A stretch of DNA of 64,000 bases from Flavobacteriales bacterium (GTDB taxonomy: Bacteria; Bacteroidota; Bacteroidia; JACJYZ01), in contig JACJYZ010000002.1 of NCBI GenBank assembly GCA_020635855.1, positions 1,922,001 through 1,986,000 of the forward strand, given 5' to 3'. Below, one piece after another: positions 43,414 to 52,897 of this stretch (positions are counted from its first letter, which is position 1; every line of letters starts with the position of its first letter). Under the pieces are notes generated by a model. That model had not been told where the DNA came from and did not search any database. It saw only the letters and a list, made by a program, of their open reading frames with translations. The position numbers and the translations under genes are program-made.

Positions 43414-44117
43414 ATGCGGCATTGTTATAAACATTGCGCATATCTGCTGGCATGCCTTATCTGGGCATGGAGCCAGCCTCTTTTTGCGCAAACGCTATTA
43501 CCACTTCCCACCCCGGATGCGGTTTACGGTGAAGACTGTGGCAACAATCTGGGTTTTGAAGACGGCAACCTGACCGGGTGGACAGGTTGCCATTACGACG
43601 GAACCCTGGGCACTTGTCCGGTCGGACAACAATTCCCGGGCGGATGCCCTTCTCAATGTACCAGCACCAGCACCACCAATGGCGTGTGTACATGCAATGG
43701 CTGTGGAGGCGGAGGCACTCCACCCTGCAAAACCCCATTCACACATACGCTGACACGGGATGTTACCAGGTGACGCTGTGGATTGAGAACAAGTACGGAT
43801 GCGTGGATAGCATCCCTCAAACCGTATGCGTGAAAGACATTTCCAGCATCTATATTCCCAATGCATTCACCCCGAACAACGACGGTAAAAATGAATACTT
43901 CACGATCGGCCAGTACAACTACTGCGAGTTCGAGATGTATATCTTTGATCGTTGGGGCAACCTTATTTTCGAAACCAACAGTATGCGGGGATGGGACGGT
44001 ACCGCCAATAACGGTGCGGAAATCGCGCAAGAGGACGTATATGTTTGGTTGGTCAAAGCGAAGGATTGCTACGGAAATAAATGGAAGCGAGTTGGTAACG
44101 TGACCTTGATCAGGTAG
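43414..44117 (+). pseudogene. internally deleted T9SS type B adhesin gene (paralogue of the next gene)
   Basis: The first frame (43414-43773) has a signal peptide (ending PLFAQ) and a mature start like that of the 44391 gene: TLLPLPTPDAVYGEDCGNN and LGFEDGNLTGWTGCHYDG. The second frame, ending at 44117, covers only the end of the PKD domain and the whole type B sorting domain (IPNAFTPNNDGKNEYFTI to RVGNVTLIR). The frames meet near 43720-43740, so the central some 800 residues present in the paralogue are missing and the frame is broken. It may be a pseudogene by internal deletion or an assembly collapse of two similar genes. Confidence 0.75.
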
Positions 44118-44146
44118 CTTTCATCCACATTTGAATCACACATTAC

Positions 44147-44178
44147 AAAAGCCGGAATCCCCATCCGGCTTTTGTTTT
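44147..44178 (+). terminator. rho-independent terminator after the broken adhesin gene
   Basis: AAAAGCCGGA (44147-44156) pairs with TCCGGCTTTT (44164-44173), followed by TGTTTTT. A similar hairpin follows the intact paralogue (47624-47652), so the duplication took in the terminator. Confidence 0.85.
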
Positions 44179-44390
44179 TCTGCATTTCACCACCAAATTA
44201 GAGACCTGATTTCATCAAAAATATTTTTGCCCGAAACTTCCACACAGGCTAACTTTGTGTTTGTCCACCGGAAGTTCCGGGCCTGTTCTTACCCCTGTCG
44301 CGCCATGGGATTAAACTTTAGCAGGTTTGATGCATCTCATGTTTTTAATGGGCTTCCTCATTTTTGAACATTGTAACCGGTATCAGATTG

Positions 44391-47300
44391 ATGAAGATTT
44401 ACATGAGACGATTTGTTTTGGGTTTGTGCGGATGGCTATCCCTCATGACCGCGGCATCCCATGCCCAGCAACTTCTGCCCCTGGCATCACCTAATGACAC
44501 CTACGGCACAAGCGATTGCGGCGACAACCTGGGGTTTGAAGACGGAGATCTTTCCAATTGGGACGGATGCCACTTCGACGGGGGCATGAACCCTCCCTGC
44601 TGTCCGATCCAATGCGATGTGGCAGGCTTGCAGCCCGGCATTAATTCCGTGAACGGAAGCCTCGGAACCTGCAACACACGCAATCCCGCCGCTAACAATA
44701 TCCGCCATACCCTTACAACCGGCGCAGGATTCGACCCGAACAGCGACAACCAGATACCTATAGTGGCGCCCGGATGCGGTAACTATTCTGTACGGATCGG
44801 AAACCAGGAAGCAGGCAAACAGGCCGAGTGCATGTCAAAAACGTTTATGGTATACAAGGAAAATGCATTGTTCACCTACATGTATGCCGTGGTTTTCCAG
44901 GATCCTCCCGACAACCACACCGACGATGAGCGCCCCCGTTTCAATATCAACATTTCCTCCAATGGCAGTCCGGTTCCCTGCGGTGGCGAATACCTCGTAG
45001 TAAGCAAGGACGCCATCAACCAGGGCTATAACAATGCTGCCAACCCGGCCTGCGGAGACACAAGTGTATGGTATAAAAACTGGACACCGGTAGCCACCGA
45101 CCTCACTGCATATATCGGCCAGCAGGTTACCATTCAGTTCTGTACAGCCGACTGCGGCAAGGGTGGTCACTGGGGATATGCCTATGTAGACACCTACTGC
45201 TCCCCCCTGGAAATCGATGGCGCTAATGTCTGCGCCTGGCAAGACAGTGTTACACTGACAGCGCCGCAGGGATTTACGAATTACGAATGGTACAAGGGAA
45301 CGCTTCCGTTAACACCTCCCGTTGTAAGCACCGACATCACAGCAACAGTGCCGCTTGTAGATGGTGATATCTACACCGTTCGTATGGAAAACATTGCATC
45401 ACCCGGATGCTATACCTACATCACCGATACCCTGGTGATATTCGGCGTGAAAGCCTCCGGCGATACACTCGTTTGCAGAAATTCAACCGACCCCATCCAG
45501 CTCAGCACCATTTCCAATGACGACCAGGCCACCTACCAGTGGACCCCGACCACCGGACTGAGCTGTACCACATGCCCCAATCCGCAGGTAAACCCACCGT
45601 TTTCAGACATCACTTATGTGGTCACCACCAACAACAACGCAGGATGTATATCCACTGACAGCGTGGTGATCACCACAAAGGGATGTGATCCGCATGTAAC
45701 GGCCGTGGCGGATTCGGTGTGTTCCGGATCATGCGGCGACGTACTGGCAACAGGCTCTGGCGGAACACCACCTTACACCTATACCTGGTCACCTGATGTC
45801 GGCGGAACAGATGTGGGGCCATATAATGTCTGCCCGGCCACAACCACTGTGTATCACATCACCATCACGGATGCCGACGGATACACCGATAGCACCACCT
45901 CTACGTTTGTCGTTTACCCCATACCCTCGGTGACGCTTCCATCCGATACCACGGTGTGCTCCAATGAAACTCCCACCCTGGATCTGACTGCCACGGTGAC
46001 TGGCGGCACATCACCGTACACATATATGTGGGACGATCCGGGATCAGGCACCACTTCCACCATCACCATTACCACTGTGCCTGACTCAACTGTTACCTAC
46101 CATGTTTTCATTACCGATGCACACGGTTGTACCACCGATGGAGAGGTTTCCGTTACATCCATCTGTATACCGGAAGTCACCCTTGCACCGGATCAGTTTT
46201 GTCTGGGCGACTGCGGCATCCTCGCCCCCAAGGTATCCAAAGGCATTCCGCCGTATACCTATACATGGAGTGATCCTACGCTTGTAGGCGCAGGTCCGCA
46301 CCCTGCATGCCCGGCCTTGACCACCGACTTTTGTGTGACCGTAACCGATGCGTTCGGAAAAAGTGCCAGTACATGCGCTACGTTCACCGTAAATCAACCA
46401 CCCGACCTGACCTCTTCCACCAACGATGCTACATGTGGACTGTGCAATGGAACGGTAGCCGTGAATGCAACAGGCAGTGGTCCGTTCGACTATATCTGGA
46501 GTTCCGGGTGCGCCTCAGCCACTTGCCCGAATGTTTGCGCAGGCTCATACACGGTTACCGTCAGCGACTTCAATGGGTGTGTAACAATAACCAAAGACAG
46601 TGTGACCGGACACAGCATGCCTGCTGTAGACATCACCGACAGCACCGACCCGTTATGTTACGGTGATTGCACGGGCACAGCCACCGCACAAGGATCCAAC
46701 GGCATTGCACCCTACAACTATACATGGGATGACCCGGGCAACCAGAGCGGCGCCACAGCAACCGGACTCTGCGCAGGAACCTACAAGGTGTGTCTGCGCG
46801 ATGTGCAGGGATGCCAGGTCTGTGATTCTGTTGTGATCAACCAGCCACCCGCGGTGAAGGTCTCCACGGAGTCAACGGATGAAATATGCCATGACAGTAC
46901 GGGTACCGTATTCCAGACATCCTCCGGTGGAACGCCTCCTTATACCCTAGTATGGAGTGACCCGAACGGAAGCACCACCGACACCATCAAGATGCTGACC
47001 GAGGGCACCTATGGCGTCACCGTGACCGATGCCAACGGATGCACGGTAGAAGGTACCGGCACCGTGGGCAACGAACAGATTCTTCCTAGGGCCGAATTCG
47101 TGCCCAACCCAACAGAGGTATTGCTACTGAACCCGGTGATCAACTTTTTTGACAAATCAAGCGATGCCATCACTTGGGTATGGGATTTTGGCGACAGCAC
47201 CACATCCACCCTGCAGAACCCCATACACACTTACGCCGACACGGGGTGTTACGATGTAACCCTCTGGATCGAGAACCAATACGGATGTGTGGACAGCATT

Positions 47301-47603
47301 CCCCGAACCGTTTGCGTGAAAGACATCACCAGCATCTACATTCCCAACGCGTTTACACCCAACCAGGATGGCAAGAACGAATACTTCACCGTTGGTGAGT
47401 ACAACTACTGCGAATTCGAGATGTATATCTTCGACCGCTGGGGCAACCTCATCTTTGAAACCAATAACATGAGGGGTTGGGACGGAACCGCCAACAACGG
47501 CGCGGACATTGCGCAGGAAGACGTATATGTGTGGCTGGTAAAAGCCGTGGATTGTTACGGAAACAAATGGAAACGGGTGGGTCATGTAACCCTGATCCGT
47601 TAA
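44391..47603 (+). CDS. large surface protein with SprB-like repeats, PKD domain and T9SS type B sorting domain
   Basis: From ATG 44391 the product has 1070 residues: a signal peptide (ending ASHAQQ), a Cys-rich N-terminal domain, a lectin- or carbohydrate-like region, five or more SprB-like repeats (pattern CxGxCG...SGGTPPYTYTWS, first near residue 450), a PKD domain (about 900-975 with WVWDFGDSTTSTLQNPIHTYADTG pattern) and a type B gliding-associated sorting domain at the end (IPNAFTPNQDGKNEYFTV to HVTLIR). It should be exported by the type IX system and act as a surface adhesin. Codon 44364 (TTG) is an alternative start; 44391 or 44403 fits the signal peptide better. Confidence 0.92.
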   Translation: MKIYMRRFVLGLCGWLSLMTAASHAQQLLPLASPNDTYGTSDCGDNLGFEDGDLSNWDGCHFDGGMNPPCCPIQCDVAGLQPGINSVNGSLGTCNTRNPAANNIRHTLTTGAGFDPNSDNQIPIVAPGCGNYSVRIGNQEAGKQAECMSKTFMVYKENALFTYMYAVVFQDPPDNHTDDERPRFNINISSNGSPVPCGGEYLVVSKDAINQGYNNAANPACGDTSVWYKNWTPVATDLTAYIGQQVTIQFCTADCGKGGHWGYAYVDTYCSPLEIDGANVCAWQDSVTLTAPQGFTNYEWYKGTLPLTPPVVSTDITATVPLVDGDIYTVRMENIASPGCYTYITDTLVIFGVKASGDTLVCRNSTDPIQLSTISNDDQATYQWTPTTGLSCTTCPNPQVNPPFSDITYVVTTNNNAGCISTDSVVITTKGCDPHVTAVADSVCSGSCGDVLATGSGGTPPYTYTWSPDVGGTDVGPYNVCPATTTVYHITITDADGYTDSTTSTFVVYPIPSVTLPSDTTVCSNETPTLDLTATVTGGTSPYTYMWDDPGSGTTSTITITTVPDSTVTYHVFITDAHGCTTDGEVSVTSICIPEVTLAPDQFCLGDCGILAPKVSKGIPPYTYTWSDPTLVGAGPHPACPALTTDFCVTVTDAFGKSASTCATFTVNQPPDLTSSTNDATCGLCNGTVAVNATGSGPFDYIWSSGCASATCPNVCAGSYTVTVSDFNGCVTITKDSVTGHSMPAVDITDSTDPLCYGDCTGTATAQGSNGIAPYNYTWDDPGNQSGATATGLCAGTYKVCLRDVQGCQVCDSVVINQPPAVKVSTESTDEICHDSTGTVFQTSSGGTPPYTLVWSDPNGSTTDTIKMLTEGTYGVTVTDANGCTVEGTGTVGNEQILPRAEFVPNPTEVLLLNPVINFFDKSSDAITWVWDFGDSTTSTLQNPIHTYADTGCYDVTLWIENQYGCVDSIPRTVCVKDITSIYIPNAFTPNQDGKNEYFTVGEYNYCEFEMYIFDRWGNLIFETNNMRGWDGTANNGADIAQEDVYVWLVKAVDCYGNKWKRVGHVTLIR

Positions 47604-47623
47604 TCCTACCTTTCTTTCCTTAC

Positions 47624-47655
47624 AAGCCGGAGCCTTTTGGTTCCGGCTTTTGTTT
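47624..47655 (+). terminator. rho-independent terminator of the 44391 gene
   Basis: AAGCCGGA (47624-47631) pairs with TCCGGCTT (47642-47649), followed by a T-rich run. It resembles the 44147 terminator. Confidence 0.85.
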
Positions 47656-47738
47656 ATCCCAACAAAGCTGCTTCCTCTTGCAACCACCCGACGAATGCCG
47701 TACATTTACCTTATTCATTCACATAAACATTCCCCGGC

Positions 47739-48221
47739 ATGAAAACACGACTCTTGATCCTGCTTCTTATTTCTTCCTCCTCTTGTCTTTTTGCTCAGGA
47801 ATTCCCCAAAGGCGTGTTCAACGGCGAACATCATGTGGCATTGGGACTCCAGTTCGGTGAGGAAGAATCCAAAAAGATCACCAACGAAAGTGAGACCTAT
47901 ACCGATGCAAAAAAATACACAGAGGAAGACCTGAAGGCAATCGGCATTGAACCTGCATTCACCTATATCAAGGCGCCGGTTGGCGGAGGCAGCCTTCCCA
48001 GCATGCTCAAAAAAGGAGATGCCCGCTGCATCCTGTTGTTCATCTTTGTGGAACACCCCAAGAAAGGTGGAGCACAGGAAGAGTTCAAAGGCCGACTTGA
48101 ACTTCGCGAGGTGGATGAGAACGGCCGCCAGTCAGGAAAAAACCTGTTGTTCACGATTGGTGACGGCACCACCAACCTCCCGACACTTATCTCCGAATTA
48201 CAGCAACACATCGCGGAATAA
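47739..48221 (+). CDS. secreted protein of unknown function
   Basis: This 160-residue protein has a signal peptide (MKTRLLILLLISSSSCLFAQ). The mature part is mixed helix and strand, with FPKGVFNGEHHVALGLQFGEEES near the start and ILLFIFVEHPKKGGAQEEFKGRLELREVDENGR towards the end (given in two parts here). I do not recognise a family. It stands alone between a T9SS adhesin gene and the ClC gene, with 115 bases to the latter. Confidence 0.65.
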   Translation: MKTRLLILLLISSSSCLFAQEFPKGVFNGEHHVALGLQFGEEESKKITNESETYTDAKKYTEEDLKAIGIEPAFTYIKAPVGGGSLPSMLKKGDARCILLFIFVEHPKKGGAQEEFKGRLELREVDENGRQSGKNLLFTIGDGTTNLPTLISELQQHIAE

Positions 48222-48288
48222 TGCCAACAGGCAGAACACGTCGGCTATTTCAGGCCGCCGGTTGTTCAACCTTTCCGGTGGAATGTTG

Positions 48289-48296
48289 TAGCTTTG
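48289..48296 (+). promoter_or_regulatory. promoter -7 box for ClC gene
   Basis: TAGCTTTG is an exact TAnnTTTG match 40 bases before the ClC ATG. TTG at 48262-48264 is 24 bases upstream, a little far. Confidence 0.4.
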
Positions 48297-48336
48297 CACC
48301 GGCTTCCCGGATGCTGTCAAGGGAAGCCGAGTTGAT

Positions 48337-50142
48337 ATGGCAGAGGAACCAGTAGAATCAATAGCCCGTAAAAAATCACTCCTGACCCGATTCCTGATCT
48401 GGAGGGTCAGGCACATCAAGCAAAGAAACTTCATCATTCTGCTGAGTGTGGTGGTGGGGTTCGCCACGGGTTTGTCCGCCGTTTTCATTAAAAACACGGT
48501 TTATGTGATCCGCAACCTGCTAACCAGCGGCTTTACCGGGCACTACCAGAACTACCTGTACTTCGCTTACCCGCTGATCGGTCTGTTGCTAACCGTTACT
48601 TTCATCAAGTACGTATTACGCAAACCGATCGGACACGGCATTCCGAACACCCTCTACTCCATCTCAAAGAACAACAGCATTCTACCCAGTCATACCCTGT
48701 TCTCGTCGATGATCACGAGTGCTTTCACTGTGGGATTCGGGGGAAGCGTCGGACTGGAAGGACCGTCGGTATCCACCGGTGCTTCCATCGGTTCCAACCT
48801 GGGCAGGGTCTTACACCTGAATTACAAAAGCATTTCATTGCTGATTGGCTGTGGTGTGGCAGGTGCCATGTCCAGCATCTTCAACTGTCCCATTGCCGCC
48901 ATCGTATTCGCCATTGAGGTCATCATGCTCGACCTCACCATGTCTTCCCTGATTCCACTGCTGATTTCTTCGGCATCAGCCGCCCTCACATCCATGCTAC
49001 TGATGGAGTCGGAAGTCATTTTCCACTATGAATTCCGCACCATCTTCACACCCAAGGTGGCTCCTTTCTACATCATACTGGGTTTGTTAACAGGGTTGCT
49101 GTCGGTCTACTTCAGTAAGGTCTTCTGGTGGATCGAAGAACGCTTCGAATCCAACACCAAGTATTACAAAAAAGCCCTGATTGGCGGGTTGATACTCGGA
49201 CTGCTCATCTTTTTCTTCCCTCCGTTGTATGGTGAAGGCTATAATGTGGTAAACGACCTGTTCACGGGTAACTACCAAAACCTGTTCAGCGATAGCCTGT
49301 TTTACGAGTTTCACAACAACATTTACATTGTGATCCTGTTCATGCTGGCCGTGCTGTTCCTGAAGGTCATCGCGTCCTCGGTTACCTTCGGGGGTGGAGG
49401 CGTCGGAGGGATATTCGCCCCTGCCCTGTTCATGGGCGCATTGGGCGGGTTCATCTTCTCCACCTCTGTGAACAATCTTACCTACTTTCACCTTGAAACC
49501 AGCAACTTCATCCTGGTGGGCATGGCCGGGCTCATTGCAGGTGTGCTGCAGGCACCGTTGACCGCCATCTTTATGATCGCGGAGATCACCGGTGGGTACG
49601 GGCTCTTCCTGCCGCTGATGGTAACCTCATCCATATCCTATGTAACCGTCAAGACCTTCATTCCGCACTCGGTTTACAACATGCAACTGGCGAAACGTGG
49701 CGAACTGATCACGCACCACAAAGACAAGGCGGTATTGAATAGGCTGCAGGTAGACCAGGTGATAGAAAACGATTTTGAGTCCATCCACCCCAAGCAAACA
49801 CTGGGTGAACTGGTGAAAGTGGTGGCCCGATCACACCGCAACATCTTCCCCGTGGTAAACAAAGCGGGTGAAATGGTGGGTGTAGTGCTCTTGAATGATA
49901 TACGGGAAATCATGTTCCAGCCCGAGAAGTATGACAAAATCACCGTGGAAACCCTCATGGACATGCCGCCGGCCTACATCAAAAAAGAAGACTCCATGGA
50001 GAAAGTGGCCAACACCTTTGCAGACACAGGTGCATGGAACCTGCCGGTGATCAGCAAAGAGGGCAAGTACTTGGGCTTCATTTCCAGGTCGAAACTTTTC
50101 TCTGCTTACCGCAGACAATTGGTGGAATTCTCGGAGGATTAG
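48337..50142 (+). CDS. ClC family chloride channel or antiporter with CBS domains
   Basis: This 601-residue protein has the ClC membrane domain (about residues 33-430) with the selectivity motifs GHGIPNT (99-105), GGSVGLEGPSVSTG containing the gating glutamate Glu141, and GGGGVGGIFAPALFMGAL (about 351-368), followed by two CBS domains (about 470-595) ending in GAWNLPVISKEGKYLGFISR. The gating glutamate suggests either a channel or an H+/Cl- exchanger. The CBS pair would sense nucleotides or energy state. It is followed by a DnaJ gene 53 bases later. Confidence 0.93.
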   Translation: MAEEPVESIARKKSLLTRFLIWRVRHIKQRNFIILLSVVVGFATGLSAVFIKNTVYVIRNLLTSGFTGHYQNYLYFAYPLIGLLLTVTFIKYVLRKPIGHGIPNTLYSISKNNSILPSHTLFSSMITSAFTVGFGGSVGLEGPSVSTGASIGSNLGRVLHLNYKSISLLIGCGVAGAMSSIFNCPIAAIVFAIEVIMLDLTMSSLIPLLISSASAALTSMLLMESEVIFHYEFRTIFTPKVAPFYIILGLLTGLLSVYFSKVFWWIEERFESNTKYYKKALIGGLILGLLIFFFPPLYGEGYNVVNDLFTGNYQNLFSDSLFYEFHNNIYIVILFMLAVLFLKVIASSVTFGGGGVGGIFAPALFMGALGGFIFSTSVNNLTYFHLETSNFILVGMAGLIAGVLQAPLTAIFMIAEITGGYGLFLPLMVTSSISYVTVKTFIPHSVYNMQLAKRGELITHHKDKAVLNRLQVDQVIENDFESIHPKQTLGELVKVVARSHRNIFPVVNKAGEMVGVVLLNDIREIMFQPEKYDKITVETLMDMPPAYIKKEDSMEKVANTFADTGAWNLPVISKEGKYLGFISRSKLFSAYRRQLVEFSED

Positions 50143-50195
50143 TATTTTGTGTTCTGTCCCTGAACCTCTGCCGGTTCATTTCGTAAGATCAGTAC

Positions 50196-50696
50196 ATGCG
50201 CATTGATTATTATAAACTGCTTGGGGTAGGCCGGAATGCAAGCGACCAGGAGATCAAACGGGCTTACCGTCGGATCGCCATGGAGATTCATCCCGACATC
50301 AACCCTTCACCGGAAGCAAACGCCCTGTTTTCCCAAATCAACCTTGCTTACGAAACATTGATTGATGCGGATAAACGCTTCAACTACGACTACCTGATCA
50401 AGTACGGTCGCAAGCCGGGAACCAACCCCAGGCCGGCCCAGGCACCCCGCACAACCGCACCACCACCTCCGTTTAACATGCACTATGCCGATGGTCCGGC
50501 ACGCACCCAAAGCATGGCTGCACGAAACCCCACGGTGGTAAAAAGCTTTTTCATCACCATCATCTTCCTGGGATTCCTTTTCATCACACTTCCTGTTCGT
50601 TCCGTGCTCACCGGAACGTGGGATCCGGTGTTCATCGTGGTGGCCTTTCCGGGCTTTCTGCTGATCCGTGATGCATGGAACCAGCTGTGGCAGTGA
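50196..50696 (+). CDS. DnaJ-domain membrane protein
   Basis: This 166-residue protein has an N-terminal J domain (about residues 1-65: DYYKLLGVGRNASDQEIKRAYRRIA, the HPD motif in MEIHPDINPSPEA, and FSQINLAYETLIDADKR), a proline-rich linker and one or two C-terminal membrane segments (about 117-155). J-domain proteins stimulate DnaK; the membrane part would place this one at the envelope. The gene is unlike the cytoplasmic DnaJ, which lacks membrane segments. Confidence 0.88.
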   Translation: MRIDYYKLLGVGRNASDQEIKRAYRRIAMEIHPDINPSPEANALFSQINLAYETLIDADKRFNYDYLIKYGRKPGTNPRPAQAPRTTAPPPPFNMHYADGPARTQSMAARNPTVVKSFFITIIFLGFLFITLPVRSVLTGTWDPVFIVVAFPGFLLIRDAWNQLWQ

Positions 50697-50762
50697 AGCC
50701 GCTTTACTTATACATAACATACTCTTTTCCCATATTCCGGTTCTGGCAATACTTAGTTTTGT

Positions 50763-50770
50763 TAACTTCG
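50763..50770 (+). promoter_or_regulatory. possible promoter -7 box for ndk
   Basis: TAACTTCG differs from TAnnTTTG at one base and lies 28 bases before the ndk ATG. The TTCG variant is the same as at 9107 and 60947. Confidence 0.35.
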
Positions 50771-50798
50771 CAGCCTATTACATAAAAATCATTTGAAG

Positions 50799-51218
50799 AT
50801 GGCTGGAAACAAAACATTTACCATGATCAAACCGGATGCGGTAGAAGCCGGGCACACCGGTGCCATTCTGGATAAGATCATCAAAAGCGGCTTCCGTCTG
50901 GTAGCCATGAAATACCTGAAACTTTCAAAAGAGCGCGCGGGCGCATTTTATGAAGTTCACAAGGAAAGGCCGTTCTACGGGGAGTTGGTGGACTACATGT
51001 CATCCGGCCCGATCGTTGCTGCCATCCTGGAAAAAGACAATGCCGTGGAAGATTTCCGCAAACTGATCGGCGCGACCAATCCCGCTGAAGCAGCAGAGGG
51101 TACCATTCGCAAACTGTATGCGACTTCCATCAGTGCGAATGCGATCCATGGATCAGACAGCGATGCCAATGCCGAAATTGAAGGCAACTTTTTCTTCGGT
51201 GCGGATGAGCGGTTCTGA
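50799..51218 (+). CDS. ndk: nucleoside diphosphate kinase
   Basis: At 139 residues this is full length. The start MAGNKTFTMIKPDAVEAGHTG contains the KPDAV signature, and the active-site stretch NAIHGSDSD carries the catalytic His. It transfers phosphate from NTPs to NDPs, mainly ATP to others. The start chosen is ATG 50799, two codons after the first ATG of the frame. A strong terminator follows. Confidence 0.96.
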   Translation: MAGNKTFTMIKPDAVEAGHTGAILDKIIKSGFRLVAMKYLKLSKERAGAFYEVHKERPFYGELVDYMSSGPIVAAILEKDNAVEDFRKLIGATNPAEAAEGTIRKLYATSISANAIHGSDSDANAEIEGNFFFGADERF

Positions 51219-51248
51219 ACCTTGTCAGAAATAAATACGTGAATGACG

Positions 51249-51275
51249 GGCAGGGGTAACCTGCCTGTTTTTTTT
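51249..51275 (+). terminator. rho-independent terminator of ndk
   Basis: GGCAGG (51249-51254) and CCTGCC (51260-51265) form a 6-bp stem with a 5-base loop, followed by TG and eight T (51268-51275). The T-run overlaps the DUF721 stop codon on the other strand. Confidence 0.85.
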
Positions 51276-51564
51276 AGAAAAGCACCATTTCGGTGATAAC
51301 GTCCTCACCGGCGGCCTCATTCAGCTTTTTCACCAGAGCAGATTTCACATAACCCAGCTCCGACCGAACCACCGATGAATCGAGTTTAACGAAGAGTTTA
51401 CCGTCACGCACGGACAACGACTCGGTGTGCGTTGCGATGGTTTTCCCCACTATGCCTTCCCAGGCGTCTTTGAGACGCTGTGTTGCCAGTCCTTTTTCAA
51501 GACCATAGGTTTGCAGGAGTTCACGGATGACCTCTGCCACCGACTGTTCATTGCTTTTCTTCAA
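51274..51564 (-). CDS. DUF721 (DciA-like) protein
   Basis: This 96-residue protein matches DUF721/DciA: VAEVIRELLQTYGLEKGL at the start, DAWEGIVGKTIATHTESLSVRDGKLFVKL in the middle (quoted here as residues 28-56) and a hydrophobic end VITEMVLF. DciA-type proteins load or help replicative helicase, and this family is often next to recF or dnaA. Its start overlaps the recF stop by 17 bases, so the two are co-expressed. Confidence 0.88.
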   Translation of the reverse strand: MKKSNEQSVAEVIRELLQTYGLEKGLATQRLKDAWEGIVGKTIATHTESLSVRDGKLFVKLDSSVVRSELGYVKSALVKKLNEAAGEDVITEMVLF

Positions 51565-52684
51565 GGGGCTGTTCTTTTTCGGTGATCACGCCTCCGGATT
51601 TCACATGGTAGTGGCGGGCCGGCACATCCAGGCCCCGGAGAATGGCAGGCAGTCGCGCCGTATGCGCATCGGTGATGAACACTTGTCCGAAGTCACTGCC
51701 GGTTACAAGGCTCATCAACTGTGACACCCGGTTCTCATCCAACTTATCAAACACATCATCAATCATGAGGATGGGTTTCACTTCCTTGCGTGTTCTCATG
51801 AAAGCATACTGGGCCAGTTTCAGCGCAATCAGAAATGTCTTCTGTTGTCCCTGGGAACCGATCCGCTTGACCGGGTGCTCACCCAACTTGAACAGCAGGT
51901 CATCTTTATGCACACCCTTGGATGTATATTGAAGCGCAAGATCACGGGGTAAACTGTCACGAAACAGGTTCGCCGGCTGGTCATCATGGAGGTGCGACTG
52001 AAACTCAACCGACACCTGTTCCCTGCCTCCTGCCAACCGTTCATAGTACGACTGAAAGACCGGTACCAATCCCTGCAGAAATTCCTGCCTTTTGGCATAT
52101 ACATGCAACGCCGGCTTTTCCATTTGCAGGTTGAGGATATCAAGGGTATCGCTCTGGCGTTTACCTTCGATGGCCATGTGCTTGAGCAGGGCATTCCGTT
52201 GCGACAACAAACGGTTGTAGGCCATCAGGTTTTCGAGGTATTCCCTGTCGTACTGTGCAATCACACTATCCATGAACCTGCGCCGGTCTTCACTAACGCC
52301 GGTCACAAGGTCCATATCATAAGGCGAGATCATCACCACGGGTAGCAAGCCGATGTGTTCGGCCAGACGCTCGTAGTCTTTCTGGTTGCGCTTGACCTGC
52401 TTCCGGGTGCCTTTCTTAAATCCGCAGTAGATATTCTCATCATGCCCATCGAGTCGGAAGCTTCCCTGTACCACAAAAAAAGGTGCGCCGTGGCGGATGT
52501 TCATGCTGTCGGCAGACTGAAAAGCACTCTTAGCGAAACTCATATAATGGATGGCATCCAGTACATTGGTCTTGCCTTCACCATTGTGTCCCAGCAAACA
52601 ATGGATCCCCTCCCCGAAGGTCAGGTTGAGGTCCTCGTAGTTCTTGAAATTAAGCAGGGAAAGGTTTTGCAGGTACAGCGACAT
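51548..52684 (-). CDS. recF: DNA replication and repair protein RecF
   Basis: From the ATG at 52684 the product is 378 residues. It has Walker A GHNGEGKTN (32-40), the SGS-like signature GSQGQQKTFLIALKLAQ near residue 285 and Walker B ILMIDDVFDKLDENR near residue 318, the ABC-like layout of RecF. It loads RecA at gaps with RecO and RecR. A further upstream in-frame ATG (52726) would add 14 residues with no support. It is followed by the DUF721 gene. Confidence 0.95.
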   Translation of the reverse strand: MSLYLQNLSLLNFKNYEDLNLTFGEGIHCLLGHNGEGKTNVLDAIHYMSFAKSAFQSADSMNIRHGAPFFVVQGSFRLDGHDENIYCGFKKGTRKQVKRNQKDYERLAEHIGLLPVVMISPYDMDLVTGVSEDRRRFMDSVIAQYDREYLENLMAYNRLLSQRNALLKHMAIEGKRQSDTLDILNLQMEKPALHVYAKRQEFLQGLVPVFQSYYERLAGGREQVSVEFQSHLHDDQPANLFRDSLPRDLALQYTSKGVHKDDLLFKLGEHPVKRIGSQGQQKTFLIALKLAQYAFMRTRKEVKPILMIDDVFDKLDENRVSQLMSLVTGSDFGQVFITDAHTARLPAILRGLDVPARHYHVKSGGVITEKEQPLEEKQ

Positions 52685-52853
52685 GGTGTAAAGATACAAA
52701 AGCCACCGCATCCGTTCTTCATGCACGAAGCTGATTTGTCATCCCCCACACAACCAATCGCTTATACCCTTTTGAATGTCTTTAATATTAACATTTACAT
52801 CCCCTACCCTGTATAGGGACCGCAGTAGACTATGCGGAAATGCCGAAAAAGAT

Positions 52854-52861
52854 TATTTTTG
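52854..52861 (+). promoter_or_regulatory. promoter -7 box for TPR protein gene
   Basis: TATTTTTG is an exact TAnnTTTG match 36 bases before the ATG at 52898, and it shows that the start is downstream of the first in-frame ATG at 52832. Confidence 0.45.
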
Positions 52862-52897
52862 CACTTTCTCAAAACAAAAGGACCCAAGGACAACCCC

